Source: Prevotellaceae bacterium UBA4359
GTDB lineage: Bacteria > Bacteroidota > Bacteroidia > Bacteroidales > Bacteroidaceae
Reading direction: 5' to 3'
DNA length: 39,756 bases
Assembly: GCA_002393555.1 (NCBI GenBank)
Contig: DGSP01000042.1
Span: 1 to 39,756 of the forward strand
Positions 1-7,991 of the stretch are shown here, piece by piece; position 1 is the stretch's first letter; the number at the start of each line of letters is the position of its first letter. The position numbers and the translations under genes were made by a program. The notes under the pieces are model-generated. The model was not told where the DNA came from. It saw only the letters and a program-made list of their open reading frames with translations, and ran no database searches.

Positions 1-63
1 GAATATTCACTTGCGAAAGTTCAGACATTAATAAATATAGAACAACTAACAAAACAAGGAAAT

Positions 64-1356
64 ATGAATAAGAAAATCATCACCACCCTCCTGCTTGCGC
101 TTGTCGCAATAACAGGACAGGGACAAGTGAAATGCCACATTGAAGGCAAGTTCATGAACGACAAATGGGGCGATGAGGTTGTCATCTGCAAGATGGGGAC
201 AGACCTGCGCGTCAATGATGCACCAGAATGGCACCACAAGGCCGTGAATGGTCGCTTCGAGTGCGACATTGAAACGGATGTTCCTGAAATGTACGAGGTC
301 ATACCCTATAAACAGTATGTAGAGACCGCAAGTTATTATTATGGATGGTTCCTTGTGGAGAACGGAACGGTAAGGATAGAAATCTACGGCGACAAGTCTC
401 CAAAGATAGAGAGCACCGGCGACGAAGGCCGATTGCATCAAGCGATGGATAGCGTTGCAGGTGTTCGTTTCCGTAACGAAATGGAGAGGATAAACCGCGA
501 GTTGGAAGAACACAAAGAAAAATACTTCAAGCCCGAATTTCTGTCACTCATGCAGATAGCGGAGAATCTTGACAGAGAGAGTCTGCCCAAGGCATACGTT
601 GACAGCATAGAGCATGTAATGGACTACTATTATGACAACGAACGCGAGAGTTACACAGATGAAGGTTGGCAGTTGTTCCAGCGTGCCAATAGTTTAGATA
701 GTCTCACCTATCCGTTCCAGTCAGAATACTATGCCGAACATCCCATGCTGTGGGCTTATTACCACGTGTTGCAGTCTATTGAAATGCTCAAATTTGCAAA
801 CGTATACCACAATTTCGATGCCACTCCCCATGAGCAAATGGTGGCTCTCTACGAATCAAAACTACACAATTTGTACAAGGGTCATCCCATTCACGAGCAG
901 ATTACCACAGCCCTGACTGCCCTTCGCTTTCAGCCTGGCAAGCCCTACATTGACTACGATGTTCGCAACACCGATGGTCAAATCGTTCCCATCTCTTCGC
1001 TCATCCGTGGCAAGGTGGCTCTCATCGACCTTTGGGCATCGTGGTGCGGTCCCTGCCGTCGCCATAGCAAGACCATGATTCCCGTTTATGAGAAGTACAA
1101 AGACAAGGGCTTTACAGTCGTAGCCATAGCCCGTGAACGCAAGCGAGAAGACATGGAAAATGCAGCACGAAAGGATGGTTATCCTTGGCAGAGTCTGTTA
1201 GAACTAAACGACGAGAACGATGTGTGGCGCAAAAACGGAGCCGGCAATGGCGGAGGTGCCATGTTCCTCATCGACCGTGACGGCACCATTCTCTCCACCT
1301 CCACGGATGCAGAAGAACTGGAGCCGCTCATCAAGAAAGCACTGAATATTGAATAG
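64..1356 (+). CDS. Secreted TlpA-like thioredoxin-fold protein
   Basis: The protein has 430 residues. It begins with a Lys-rich N-terminus and a hydrophobic stretch ending near GQGQ (about residues 1-21), which looks like a signal peptide, so export to the periplasm is likely. Residues 22 to about 280 are a poorly recognised alpha-rich region like the N-terminal extensions of Bacteroidetes TlpA-family proteins. The C-terminal thioredoxin domain contains the redox motif WCGPC at residues 327-331, preceded by LIDLWAS. Family knowledge suggests thiol-disulfide exchange on extracytoplasmic proteins; the substrate is unknown. AAGGA lies just upstream of the ATG. The gene is complete and is followed after 5 bases by a second thioredoxin-fold gene whose signal peptide is very similar (MNKK start), so the pair is probably one operon that arose by duplication of the exported thioredoxin module. 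Confidence 0.9.
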   Translation: MNKKIITTLLLALVAITGQGQVKCHIEGKFMNDKWGDEVVICKMGTDLRVNDAPEWHHKAVNGRFECDIETDVPEMYEVIPYKQYVETASYYYGWFLVENGTVRIEIYGDKSPKIESTGDEGRLHQAMDSVAGVRFRNEMERINRELEEHKEKYFKPEFLSLMQIAENLDRESLPKAYVDSIEHVMDYYYDNERESYTDEGWQLFQRANSLDSLTYPFQSEYYAEHPMLWAYYHVLQSIEMLKFANVYHNFDATPHEQMVALYESKLHNLYKGHPIHEQITTALTALRFQPGKPYIDYDVRNTDGQIVPISSLIRGKVALIDLWASWCGPCRRHSKTMIPVYEKYKDKGFTVVAIARERKREDMENAARKDGYPWQSLLELNDENDVWRKNGAGNGGGAMFLIDRDGTILSTSTDAEELEPLIKKALNIE

Positions 1357-1361
1357 AACAA

Positions 1362-3752
1362 ATGAATAAGAAAACCATCATCACCATCCTGCTTGTGCTT
1401 GTCACGCTGACAGGATGGGCAAAGGAGAAAGCAATAGTGTGGGAGCAGCCCACCACAGAGTATGGAACCAGTTATAGCGATGGATTCTTCAACCTTGCCC
1501 TCGATGTGACGAAGGTGGAGTTGAAGGAGACGGAGACGGTGGTATATATCACGGCTATGCAGCGTTCGGACTATCCCGACTTCAGTTTTCAGTTTGTAGG
1601 AGACACCTATCTGAAGGTGGGCGAGACACGCTACTCTCTCACCTCTGCCGACGGCATCGAACTGAACAAGTTTGTGCAGACGAACAAAGACGGCAAGCGC
1701 GACATGGCGTTCCACTTCCAGCCGTTGCCGCAGGACACAAAGTCTTTCGACTTCATTGAGGGTGATGGCGACCGTGCTTTCCAAATCAAGGGCATCAAGC
1801 CTGTGGAAGAACGCTGGAAGCAACTGCTGCCTTCCTACTGGCGCGATGACCAGACTGGCAACTGGGAACTGGCACTCTTGGAAGATTGTGCCATCTACCA
1901 ATGCAAGTTCTGGAGTTACGACCAGCGTGACGTGAACCCTCAAACGGGCGAGGCAACCCTCGTGATGCGCAACGGCAACGACGAGTTGAAGGTCACGGTG
2001 GGCAAGGACAAGAAGGGCAAGCGCACCATGCAGATAGGCCAGCAGAAGGTGACCTATTCCATGATTACCAGCCGCTTCCTGCCCGACTACCCCACCCAAG
2101 ACACACGCACCGACTTTGCCGATACTGGCTACAAGACAGACACCGTGACGGTGGTGGGCTGGCTCAAGGATATGCCCGAGGAGTACAAGCAGATGAAGAC
2201 CTTCGAACTGGGGTACACCGACTTCCTTACAGACGACCAGACATCTGCCCATGCCGACTTGGACTCGTTGGGACGCTTCACCGTGAAGATTCCTGTGCTG
2301 AACAGCACCGAGTTCCGCTGCGACTGGCGACGTTGCTTCATCCGCACCATGCTGGAGGCGGGAAAGACTTACTTCATGCTCTACGACTTCAAGGAGGGTC
2401 GCCGCTACTTCATGGGGGACGATGCACGTTTGCAGAACGAAATCCTCAAGTATCCGCTTGATTGGGAATCTATCCGCTTGTATCAAGGCAGGGAAGGAGC
2501 AGGCGAAGGCGACGAAGCATTGTTCACGCCCTACATCGCATCGGTTGACAGCCTCATCAAAGCACAGGATGCCAACACCGACTCACTCTGCAAGGCACAC
2601 CCGACACTCTCCACCCGTTACTATCTATACAGAAAAGGCAACACCCTCGCGCAACAGGCAAGGGACTTCGGGCAGTCACGTTTCAGAGCCAAAGGCTTCA
2701 ACCTACCCGACAATGCCCGACAATATGCCCACGACACGTTTTGGACAAAACTACAGAAGCCCTACACCCTGCACAGCGAACTCAGCACGTTCCTGCGCGA
2801 CTATCTGGACGATGCCATTGGCACGCCTTCCGTTACATTCAAATGGAATTCACAAGACCTTATCACAGAATTTGCCTCCGACGATGAGGAACTGGCCATA
2901 GCAAACCGCTGGAAGAACTGGATTGCAGAGGCGCAGGCGGAAGTGGAAGCAGCATCCACCCCAGAGGAGAAACAGCGCATTGCTGAAAAACTCAATACCG
3001 ACAACGCTGATATGATTGAAAAGGTGAACACAATACTCAACAGCCCGAAGGCTCATAAGTATGTTGCCAGTCAGATGTTCATCCTTCAAGCAAGAGATGC
3101 CCTGCATGCGCTCGATTCCATCGGTGCAAACTCTTTCATCAAAGACCTCTGGCTTTCCCGAATGGCTTACAACGAGATAGAACATAGGCGGACATCATTA
3201 CAACCAGCAGCCTTGGACACGCTGAGGAAATTGGTGAACTGTCCAGCCTTCCTTGAAAGAGTGGAGCAGCAAAACAACCACTATCTTGCCATCGAGAACC
3301 GCGAGTTTGACAAACTGGTGCTGAAGTCGTCCGACAACCTCGCAGACCTGAGCGAAGGCGAGGCATTGCTGAAGAAACTTGTAGAGCCTTACAAGGGCAA
3401 GTTCGTCCTGCTCGACATCTGGGGCACATGGTGCGCTCCCTGCAAGGAAGCCCTCTCCCACTCCACCGAGGAGTATGCCCGACTGAAAGACTATGACATT
3501 GAGTTTCTCTATTTGGCCAACAGGAGTCCTCAAGAATCTTGGGAGAACGTCATCAAGGAATATAATGTGAGTGGCCCCAACGTAGCCCACTACAACCTGC
3601 CCGAAGAGCAGCAATCAGCCATCGAGCGTCACCTTGACGTTCACAGTTTCCCCACCTACAAACTCTTCAACCGTGAAGGCCATCTGCTGGACCTGGAAAT
3701 AGATGCCCGCAACCTTGACGAACTGGCACGTCTGTTAGAGCAGATGGAATAA
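1362..3752 (+). CDS. Large secreted thioredoxin-fold protein
   Basis: The protein has 796 residues. A signal peptide (MNKKTIITILLVLVTLTGWA) is followed by about 640 residues with no domain I recognise with certainty, including a helical stretch rich in Glu and Ala around residues 515-560. The C-terminal thioredoxin domain has WCAPC at residues 690-694 in the context LLDIWGTWCAPCKE. Its probable role is periplasmic thiol-disulfide reductase or resolvase, as for other long TlpA-family proteins of Bacteroidetes, many of which also carry a DUF4369-like N-terminal region. It follows the previous gene by 5 bases and is probably cotranscribed. A GAAGAACC/GGTTCTTC hairpin follows 17 bases after the stop. 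The middle of the protein cannot be assigned a function from sequence alone. Confidence 0.88.
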   Translation: MNKKTIITILLVLVTLTGWAKEKAIVWEQPTTEYGTSYSDGFFNLALDVTKVELKETETVVYITAMQRSDYPDFSFQFVGDTYLKVGETRYSLTSADGIELNKFVQTNKDGKRDMAFHFQPLPQDTKSFDFIEGDGDRAFQIKGIKPVEERWKQLLPSYWRDDQTGNWELALLEDCAIYQCKFWSYDQRDVNPQTGEATLVMRNGNDELKVTVGKDKKGKRTMQIGQQKVTYSMITSRFLPDYPTQDTRTDFADTGYKTDTVTVVGWLKDMPEEYKQMKTFELGYTDFLTDDQTSAHADLDSLGRFTVKIPVLNSTEFRCDWRRCFIRTMLEAGKTYFMLYDFKEGRRYFMGDDARLQNEILKYPLDWESIRLYQGREGAGEGDEALFTPYIASVDSLIKAQDANTDSLCKAHPTLSTRYYLYRKGNTLAQQARDFGQSRFRAKGFNLPDNARQYAHDTFWTKLQKPYTLHSELSTFLRDYLDDAIGTPSVTFKWNSQDLITEFASDDEELAIANRWKNWIAEAQAEVEAASTPEEKQRIAEKLNTDNADMIEKVNTILNSPKAHKYVASQMFILQARDALHALDSIGANSFIKDLWLSRMAYNEIEHRRTSLQPAALDTLRKLVNCPAFLERVEQQNNHYLAIENREFDKLVLKSSDNLADLSEGEALLKKLVEPYKGKFVLLDIWGTWCAPCKEALSHSTEEYARLKDYDIEFLYLANRSPQESWENVIKEYNVSGPNVAHYNLPEEQQSAIERHLDVHSFPTYKLFNREGHLLDLEIDARNLDELARLLEQME

Positions 3753-3769
3753 ACCCTACTGACATAAAA

Positions 3770-3793
3770 GAAGAACCACCCGAACGGTTCTTC
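3770..3793 (+). terminator. Hairpin after the thioredoxin gene pair
   Basis: An 8-bp perfect stem (GAAGAACC / GGTTCTTC) with an 8-base loop lies 17 bases after the stop codon. No long T run follows, so termination is only a possibility. Confidence 0.4.
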
Positions 3794-3803
3794 CACACCT
3801 CCC

Positions 3804-3897
3804 AAACCGACGTCCCCGATGTCGGTCAACCGATGTCCCCGATGTCGGTTGACCGATGTCCCCGATGTCGGTTGACCGATGTCGGGGACGTCGGTTT
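3804..3897. repeat. Tandem GATGTCGG/CCGATGTC palindromic repeat
   Basis: The block is bounded by AAACCGACGTCCCCGA at its left and the exact reverse complement at its right. Inside are tandem copies of a 23-base unit built from CCGATGTCCCCGATGTCGG and TTGA. The whole can fold into a long hairpin. Shorter relatives of the same sequence occur at 15005-15053 and 37663-37697, always between genes. The remaining bases up to the next promoter (3898-3993) hold nothing I recognise. Confidence 0.8.
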
Positions 3898-3993
3898 AGA
3901 GGCAGTGGAAGCACCTCATCAGAGACTTTGCCACGAAGCCATCGGAGGCAATGCCGTAAAACCACACAGGGCAATGAGTTTATCGGCGGAAAA

Positions 3994-4025
3994 TTTGGCG
4001 AATAAGAGGATTAGTCGTACCTTTG
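3994..4025 (+). promoter_or_regulatory. Bacteroidetes-type promoter of aldo/keto reductase operon
   Basis: TTTG at 3994-3997 and TACCTTTG at 4018-4025 are separated by 20 bases. This matches the -33/-7 consensus of the Bacteroidetes primary sigma factor. The ATG of the reductase follows 23 bases later, which sets the start at 4049 rather than the longer open frame. Confidence 0.75.
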
Positions 4026-4048
4026 CAACCAACAAAACAAATGTGTTT

Positions 4049-5020
4049 ATGCAGTACAGATACAGCGGACGGTCGGGGGTGCAACTCCCGGTGCTGAGCC
4101 TGGGGCTTTGGCACAATTTTGGCAGTGTGGATGACTTTTCGGTGGCCACACAGATGGTGGTGAGGGCGTTCGACAGGGGCATCTGCCACTTCGACTTGGC
4201 GAACAACTATGGGCCTGTGCCGGGGTCGGCTGAGACGAACTTCGGCAGGATTCTGAAGAATGAGTTGGCAAGCCACAGGGATGAGATGTTCATCTCGTCG
4301 AAGGCGGGGCATGAGATGTGGCCGGGGGTGTATGGAGGCAACAGCAGCAGGAAGAACCTGATTGCTTCGTGCGACCAGAGCCTGAGGCGGACGGGGCTGG
4401 AGTATTTTGACATCTTCTACAGCCACCGCTACGACGGGGTGACTCCTGTGGAGGAGACGATGGGTGCGCTCATCGACTTGGTGCGGCAGGGGAAGGCTCT
4501 GTATGTGGGCATTTCGAAGTATCCGCCCGAGTTGCAGCAACGGTGCTACGACATCTTGAAGGAGGCGCATGTGCCGTGTCTGCTGAGCCAGTATCGCTGC
4601 TCGATGCTGGACCCGAAGGCAAAGATGGGCAACTTCCAGATTGCAGCCGACAATGGGAGCGGCATCATCTGTTTTTCGCCGCTGGCGCAGGGTTTGCTGA
4701 CGGGCAAGTATAACAATGGCATTCCCGAGGGAAGCCGTGCCGCCAAGAGCACGGGGTTCTTGCAGCAGAGTCAGGTGACGCCCGAACGGGTGGAGGCAGT
4801 GAAGAAACTGGCCGTCATTGCTGAGGAGAGGGGTCAGAGCATTGCGCAGATGGCTCTGGCTTGGGTGCTGGCAGATGAGAGGGTGACTTCGTGCATCATC
4901 GGCACATCGTCGGTGGCTCAGTTGGAGAATAACCTGGCCACGCTGGACAACCTCTCTTTCGGCGAGGAGGAGTTGCGGCGCATCGGGGGCATTATCAACG
5001 ACGAAGATTTGTGGTTCTGA
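4049..5020 (+). CDS. gpr: Aldo/keto reductase (Gpr/YghZ-like)
   Basis: The protein has 323 residues from the ATG just downstream of a good promoter; the open frame runs further upstream but only through repeat DNA. It is a TIM-barrel aldo/keto reductase with the expected catalytic tetrad: Asp49 and Tyr54 (in HFDLANNYGP), Lys85 (SSKAGHEM) and His126 (FYSHR). The segments LGLWHNFG, WPGVYGG and GKALYVGISKY closely resemble E. coli YghZ, an NADPH-dependent L-glyceraldehyde 3-phosphate and methylglyoxal reductase. A cytoplasmic role in clearing reactive aldehydes is therefore likely, although substrate range cannot be read from sequence. The next gene starts one base after the stop, so they are cotranscribed. 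Confidence 0.9.
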   Translation: MQYRYSGRSGVQLPVLSLGLWHNFGSVDDFSVATQMVVRAFDRGICHFDLANNYGPVPGSAETNFGRILKNELASHRDEMFISSKAGHEMWPGVYGGNSSRKNLIASCDQSLRRTGLEYFDIFYSHRYDGVTPVEETMGALIDLVRQGKALYVGISKYPPELQQRCYDILKEAHVPCLLSQYRCSMLDPKAKMGNFQIAADNGSGIICFSPLAQGLLTGKYNNGIPEGSRAAKSTGFLQQSQVTPERVEAVKKLAVIAEERGQSIAQMALAWVLADERVTSCIIGTSSVAQLENNLATLDNLSFGEEELRRIGGIINDEDLWF

Positions 5021-5021
5021 C

Positions 5022-5555
5022 ATGAGGAGGTGTGTTTTGCTTTTGCTGCTGCTCTGTCTGGGCTTCTCTGCCTGCGGCGATGGGGTCACGAGTATGTTTT
5101 CCAACCGCGAGTATGTGTTCTGCTACTTCGACAAGTTGCAATACAGCGAACTGAACCATGTGATGGGTAATCTGGGGCATTATGCCAGTGTGAGGAAACA
5201 CGTGGTGAATGGTGTCACGAAAATCACCATGACCTGCTCGGTCAGTTCCACCGACTACAACTTTGATGCCCTGAGCAAAAACTTTGGCTTCGGGCTGGGG
5301 GGCCTCATCATTGGCACTAACAATGCTGGCGAACCTCGCTGCTACGACTTGGCCTGCCCTATCTGCGACCGTGCTGACCGACGACTCTCGCTGACCGACG
5401 ATGGCTATGCCAAGTGCGGCAGATGTGGTGTCACGTTCCGACTGGAGGATGGTGTCATCTACGAGGTGCCGTCTGATGCCCAACTGCCCACCCGACGCGG
5501 CCTCTACCGCTATCAGATTGACTATAACGGACAGATTGTCAATCCCCACAACTAA
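5022..5555 (+). CDS. Lipoprotein with four-cysteine knuckle, function unknown
   Basis: The protein has 177 residues. Its N-terminal signal ends in GFSAC with lipobox Cys18, so the product is probably a lipid-anchored envelope protein. The middle is Gly-rich (about 87-100). Two CxxC pairs, Cys112/Cys115 (CPIC) and Cys132/Cys135 (CGRC), are spaced as in a zinc ribbon or a small iron-sulfur or rubredoxin-like site. CGRCGVTF resembles the second knuckle of Rieske-like or zinc-ribbon folds, but the histidines of a Rieske centre are absent. I do not recognise a characterised homologue. It lies between a reductase gene and a flippase gene, one base after the former, and its stop overlaps the ribosome-binding site of the flippase. 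Confidence 0.85.
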   Translation: MRRCVLLLLLLCLGFSACGDGVTSMFSNREYVFCYFDKLQYSELNHVMGNLGHYASVRKHVVNGVTKITMTCSVSSTDYNFDALSKNFGFGLGGLIIGTNNAGEPRCYDLACPICDRADRRLSLTDDGYAKCGRCGVTFRLEDGVIYEVPSDAQLPTRRGLYRYQIDYNGQIVNPHN

Positions 5556-5569
5556 GAGGAACTGAAGAA

Positions 5570-7216
5570 TTGGAAACAACTCCATCGCTGAAAGAAAAGA
5601 CGGCTCGCGGCTTCTTCTGGGGAGCCTTGAACAATGGGGCCATGCAGGTGCTGAACGCTGTGTTCGGCATCGTGCTGGCTCGTAAACTGGGGCAGGCGGA
5701 CTATGGACTCATCGGCATGCTCACGGTCTTTTCGTGGATAGCCATCTCGCTGCAAGACAGTGGTTTTGTCACCGCCCTGACCAACAAGCGCGATGCCACT
5801 CGCCACGACTACAATGCGGTCTTCTGGTTCAACATCACGGTGAGCCTCCTGCTCTACACGCTCCTCTTCTTCTGCGCTCCGCTCATCGCTGAGTTCTACC
5901 AAGAACCTATCCTCACGCCTCTCTCCCGCTACTACTTCCTCAGTTTCTTCATCGCTTCCTTCAACATTGTGCCACGCGCCATCCTCTTCCGCCAGATTCG
6001 GCAGAAGGAACTCGCCATCATGACTTTCGTGGCCTTGCTCGTTTCGGGCATCGTGGGCATCGTCATGGCCTACAACGACATGGCCTACTGGGGCCTCGCC
6101 ACCCAGACCATCACCTACAACCTTCTGGTCACCCTGCTCAGTTGGGTGTTTGCAGCAAAAGCCCCCCTCTCATCCCCCCAAGGGGGGAGGATGCCATCCG
6201 GCGAGGTTTCTGATGGCGAGGTTTCTGACGACAAACGCCCCGCATGGCTCCTCCCCCCTTGGGGGGACAAGAGGGGGGCTTCAGCCTTCTTCGCTCCCAT
6301 TCGGGAAATGTTCGGTTTCTCTTCCAAGATGCTTCTCACCAACATCTTCATCCACATCAACAACAACATCTTCTCCCTCGTGCTGGGCAAACTCTACACG
6401 AAGGTGGAAGTGGGCATCTACACTCAGGCCAACAAGTGGAACACGATGGGTGCCTCGACCATCACGGGCATGGTGCAGGGTGTGGCACAGCCAGCCTTCG
6501 TCGAGGTGGGCGACGACATCGAGCGTCTGCGCCGGGTCTTCTCCAAGATGCTGCGCTTCACCTCCTTCGTCTCCTTCCCCGTCATGTTCGGCCTCGCCCT
6601 CGTCGCCCCCGAGTTCATCGTGACGTTGATTAAAGAGAAGTGGCTCTCCTCTGCCCACCTCATGCAATACCTCTGCATCGGCGGTGCTTTCCTCCCCATT
6701 GCCACGCTCTACTACAACCTCATCATCTCACGCGGCAAGTCCGATGTCTATATGTGGAACATCATCGCCCAAGGCTGCGCCATCCTCGGCAGCATCATTT
6801 TAGTTGACAGTTTACAGTTGACAATTGAAAGTTTTGCAAACCGTATTCTTGACCAATTATCAACTATCTTTCCTCAACTGTCAACTGTCAACTGCCAACT
6901 GTCAACTGTCAACCTGATGGTCCTTGCCTACGTCGCCATCGTCATCCTCTGGACAGGCATCTGGCATCGCTTCCTCTATCAGGAAATCCGCTACCCCTTC
7001 CTCTCTGCCCTGAAGGACATGCTCCCCTTCCTCCTCACCGCCGCCACCGCCGTCGGGGTGACCTATTTTGCCACGTGCTGGATAGACAATCCCCCACTCT
7101 TGCTCGTCTGCCGCATCCTTCTGGTCGCCACCCTCTACCTCGGCCTCCTCTGGCTCTTCGGTGCCAAGATTCTCCGCGAGTGCATCGGCTTCCTGCTCAA
7201 GAGAAAGGCGCATTAG
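5570..7216 (+). CDS. MOP-family polysaccharide flippase (Wzx-like) with two inserts
   Basis: The protein has 548 residues from a TTG start; AAGAGGA at 5554-5560 lies nine bases upstream and supports this start. The sequence is polytopic, and its opening (GFFWGALNNGAMQVLN, then GIVLARKLGQADYGLIGM) is typical of oligosaccharide flippases of the Wzx/MOP superfamily, which move lipid-linked glycans across the inner membrane. Two segments do not look like flippase: residues about 197-237 (Pro, Gly, Ser and charged, encoded by hairpin repeat 6160-6280) and about 411-448 (Gln/Leu/Ser/Thr-rich, encoded by repeat 6800-6913). Both keep the frame open and fall between hydrophobic segments, where loops would be tolerated. 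Whether the product is functional is unknown, but there are no stops or frameshifts. Confidence 0.88.
   Translation: METTPSLKEKTARGFFWGALNNGAMQVLNAVFGIVLARKLGQADYGLIGMLTVFSWIAISLQDSGFVTALTNKRDATRHDYNAVFWFNITVSLLLYTLLFFCAPLIAEFYQEPILTPLSRYYFLSFFIASFNIVPRAILFRQIRQKELAIMTFVALLVSGIVGIVMAYNDMAYWGLATQTITYNLLVTLLSWVFAAKAPLSSPQGGRMPSGEVSDGEVSDDKRPAWLLPPWGDKRGASAFFAPIREMFGFSSKMLLTNIFIHINNNIFSLVLGKLYTKVEVGIYTQANKWNTMGASTITGMVQGVAQPAFVEVGDDIERLRRVFSKMLRFTSFVSFPVMFGLALVAPEFIVTLIKEKWLSSAHLMQYLCIGGAFLPIATLYYNLIISRGKSDVYMWNIIAQGCAILGSIILVDSLQLTIESFANRILDQLSTIFPQLSTVNCQLSTVNLMVLAYVAIVILWTGIWHRFLYQEIRYPFLSALKDMLPFLLTAATAVGVTYFATCWIDNPPLLLVCRILLVATLYLGLLWLFGAKILRECIGFLLKRKAH
6160..6280. repeat. Hairpin repeat inserted in frame in flippase gene
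   Basis: The arms are AGCCCCCCTCTCATCCCCCC at the left and its near reverse complement at the right, each containing an internal CCCCCCAAGGGGGG-type palindrome. The centre carries GCCATCCGGCGAGGTT (6193-6208) and a direct repeat of GGCGAGGTTTCTGA. The same core occurs in the repeat at 11934-12091. The repeat is translated as part of the flippase. Confidence 0.85.
6800..6913. repeat. TTGACAGTTGA-type inverted repeat inside flippase gene
   Basis: The left arm is made of TAGTTGACAGTTTACAGTTG units and the right arm of CAACTGTCAACTGTCAACTG units, which are complementary. A relative lies at 12667-12747 between frr and rsgA. It is read in frame as part of the flippase. Confidence 0.82.
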
Positions 7217-7233
7217 CCCACCCCTCCTCACCC

Positions 7234-7291
7234 TTTTTCACAAAAAACAACACGAAAATGTTTTGTTTCTCACTGATTTGATGTATCTTTG
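7234..7291 (+). promoter_or_regulatory. Promoter in a duplicated upstream sequence (copy 1)
   Basis: TTTG at 7262-7265 and TATCTTTG at 7284-7291, spaced by 18 bases, form a Bacteroidetes-type promoter. The block upstream (TTTTTCACAAAAAACAACAC and on through GAAAATGTTTTGTTT) is nearly identical to 9776-9812 in front of the fumarase. ACAAAACATTTTCGTGTTGTTT on the other strand gives it a partial dyad. The promoter lies 115 bases before the DUF3791 gene. Confidence 0.7.
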
Positions 7292-7406
7292 CCCTTAGAT
7301 TCTTAAATGATACGCTCATGAGAGCAGACTTTTAACGGCAAAAAGACAAATAATCAGCAGAATTTGTGTAATTTTATCGCCGAAAACAATAAACGATGAT
7401 TGTATC

Positions 7407-7649
7407 ATGAACGAAACAACTTACAGCAGGACACCAGCCTACGACCGCATCCACTTCGCCACGATGGCCGTGGAGAGCGGTGCCAAGCGGCTGGGCATCA
7501 CACCACAGGCCATGTATCGGAGGCTGAAGCGGCAAGACCTCATCCACCAGCGCCTCATGCGCCACTACGACCTGCTGCACACACAGAGCCTTGACTACGT
7601 GGCCAAAGACATTGCCGAAACACTTCAAAACTGGGAGAATCAAGAATGA
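7407..7649 (+). CDS. DUF3791-like small protein, first copy
   Basis: The protein has 80 residues. The C-terminal part (RRLKRQDLIHQRLMRHYDLL, then HTQSLDYVAKDI) fits the DUF3791 family, in which a short helical protein ends with a conserved HtqS/LdyvakDi segment. These genes usually occur in Bacteroidetes in a trio with a DUF3990 gene and a second DUF3791 gene. The stop codon overlaps the ATG of the DUF3990 remnant (ATGA at 7646-7649). Function is unknown; the conserved linkage has the look of an effector with small accessory proteins. Family assignment rests on remembered motif pattern, so I hold it moderately. Confidence 0.75.
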   Translation: MNETTYSRTPAYDRIHFATMAVESGAKRLGITPQAMYRRLKRQDLIHQRLMRHYDLLHTQSLDYVAKDIAETLQNWENQE

Positions 7650-7783
7650 TTTCTGCCGAGCAAGCCCTCGGTCAATTGCTCTACAAACCTGTAAACCATC
7701 AGATTTGCATCATCAACCAGTCTGTCATCGACCGCTGCCTCCGTTTTGTCGAGGCCGTGGCACTAACCCCCGAAGCCCTATGA
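7646..7783 (+). pseudogene. DUF3990 C-terminal remnant
   Basis: An ATG overlapping the previous stop opens a 45-codon frame. Its segment KPVNHQICIINQSVIDRCLR followed by FVEA matches the usual C-terminal end of DUF3990 proteins, which are normally about 150-190 residues. The first 100 or more residues, where the family's presumed active site would lie, are missing. The ends remain neatly coupled: ATGA at the start, and an ATG at 7780 that overlaps this stop. An internal deletion inside an operon is the simplest reading. DUF3990 is, to my memory, grouped with the ADP-ribosyltransferase fold, which I cannot verify here. Confidence 0.6.
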
Positions 7784-7974
7784 GAGATTCTGTTCGCTGG
7801 CGCAAACAAAGCCGCATTGTCCTAATACTCGCACAAGAACTGAACATCAGCGAGGAAGAGGCCCTCGACCGTTTCTACAACTCGCGCACCTACACTTTCT
7901 TTGCCGACCCGTCGCGTGGACTTCAGGCCATGAGCGACAGATATATAGTGGACGAGATTTTGCAAGAACAATGA
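7780..7974 (+). CDS. DUF3791-like small protein, second copy
   Basis: The protein has 64 residues, starting at an ATG that overlaps the stop of the DUF3990 remnant. The pattern LILAQELNISEEEALDRFYN, then RTYTFFADPSRGLQAMSDRY and VDEI, is typical of the shorter DUF3791 protein that follows DUF3990 in Bacteroidetes. A longer open frame upstream runs through the remnant in another phase and is not supported. The start is chosen from the overlap and family length. The next gene begins 17 bases downstream. Confidence 0.72.
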   Translation: MRDSVRWRKQSRIVLILAQELNISEEEALDRFYNSRTYTFFADPSRGLQAMSDRYIVDEILQEQ

Positions 7975-7991
7975 AATAAACAGCACCAAAA

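Noticed and set aside
3804..3897. Possible CRISPR array from tandem repeats
   Set aside because: The units are contiguous and palindromic without unique spacers, and no cas gene is present.
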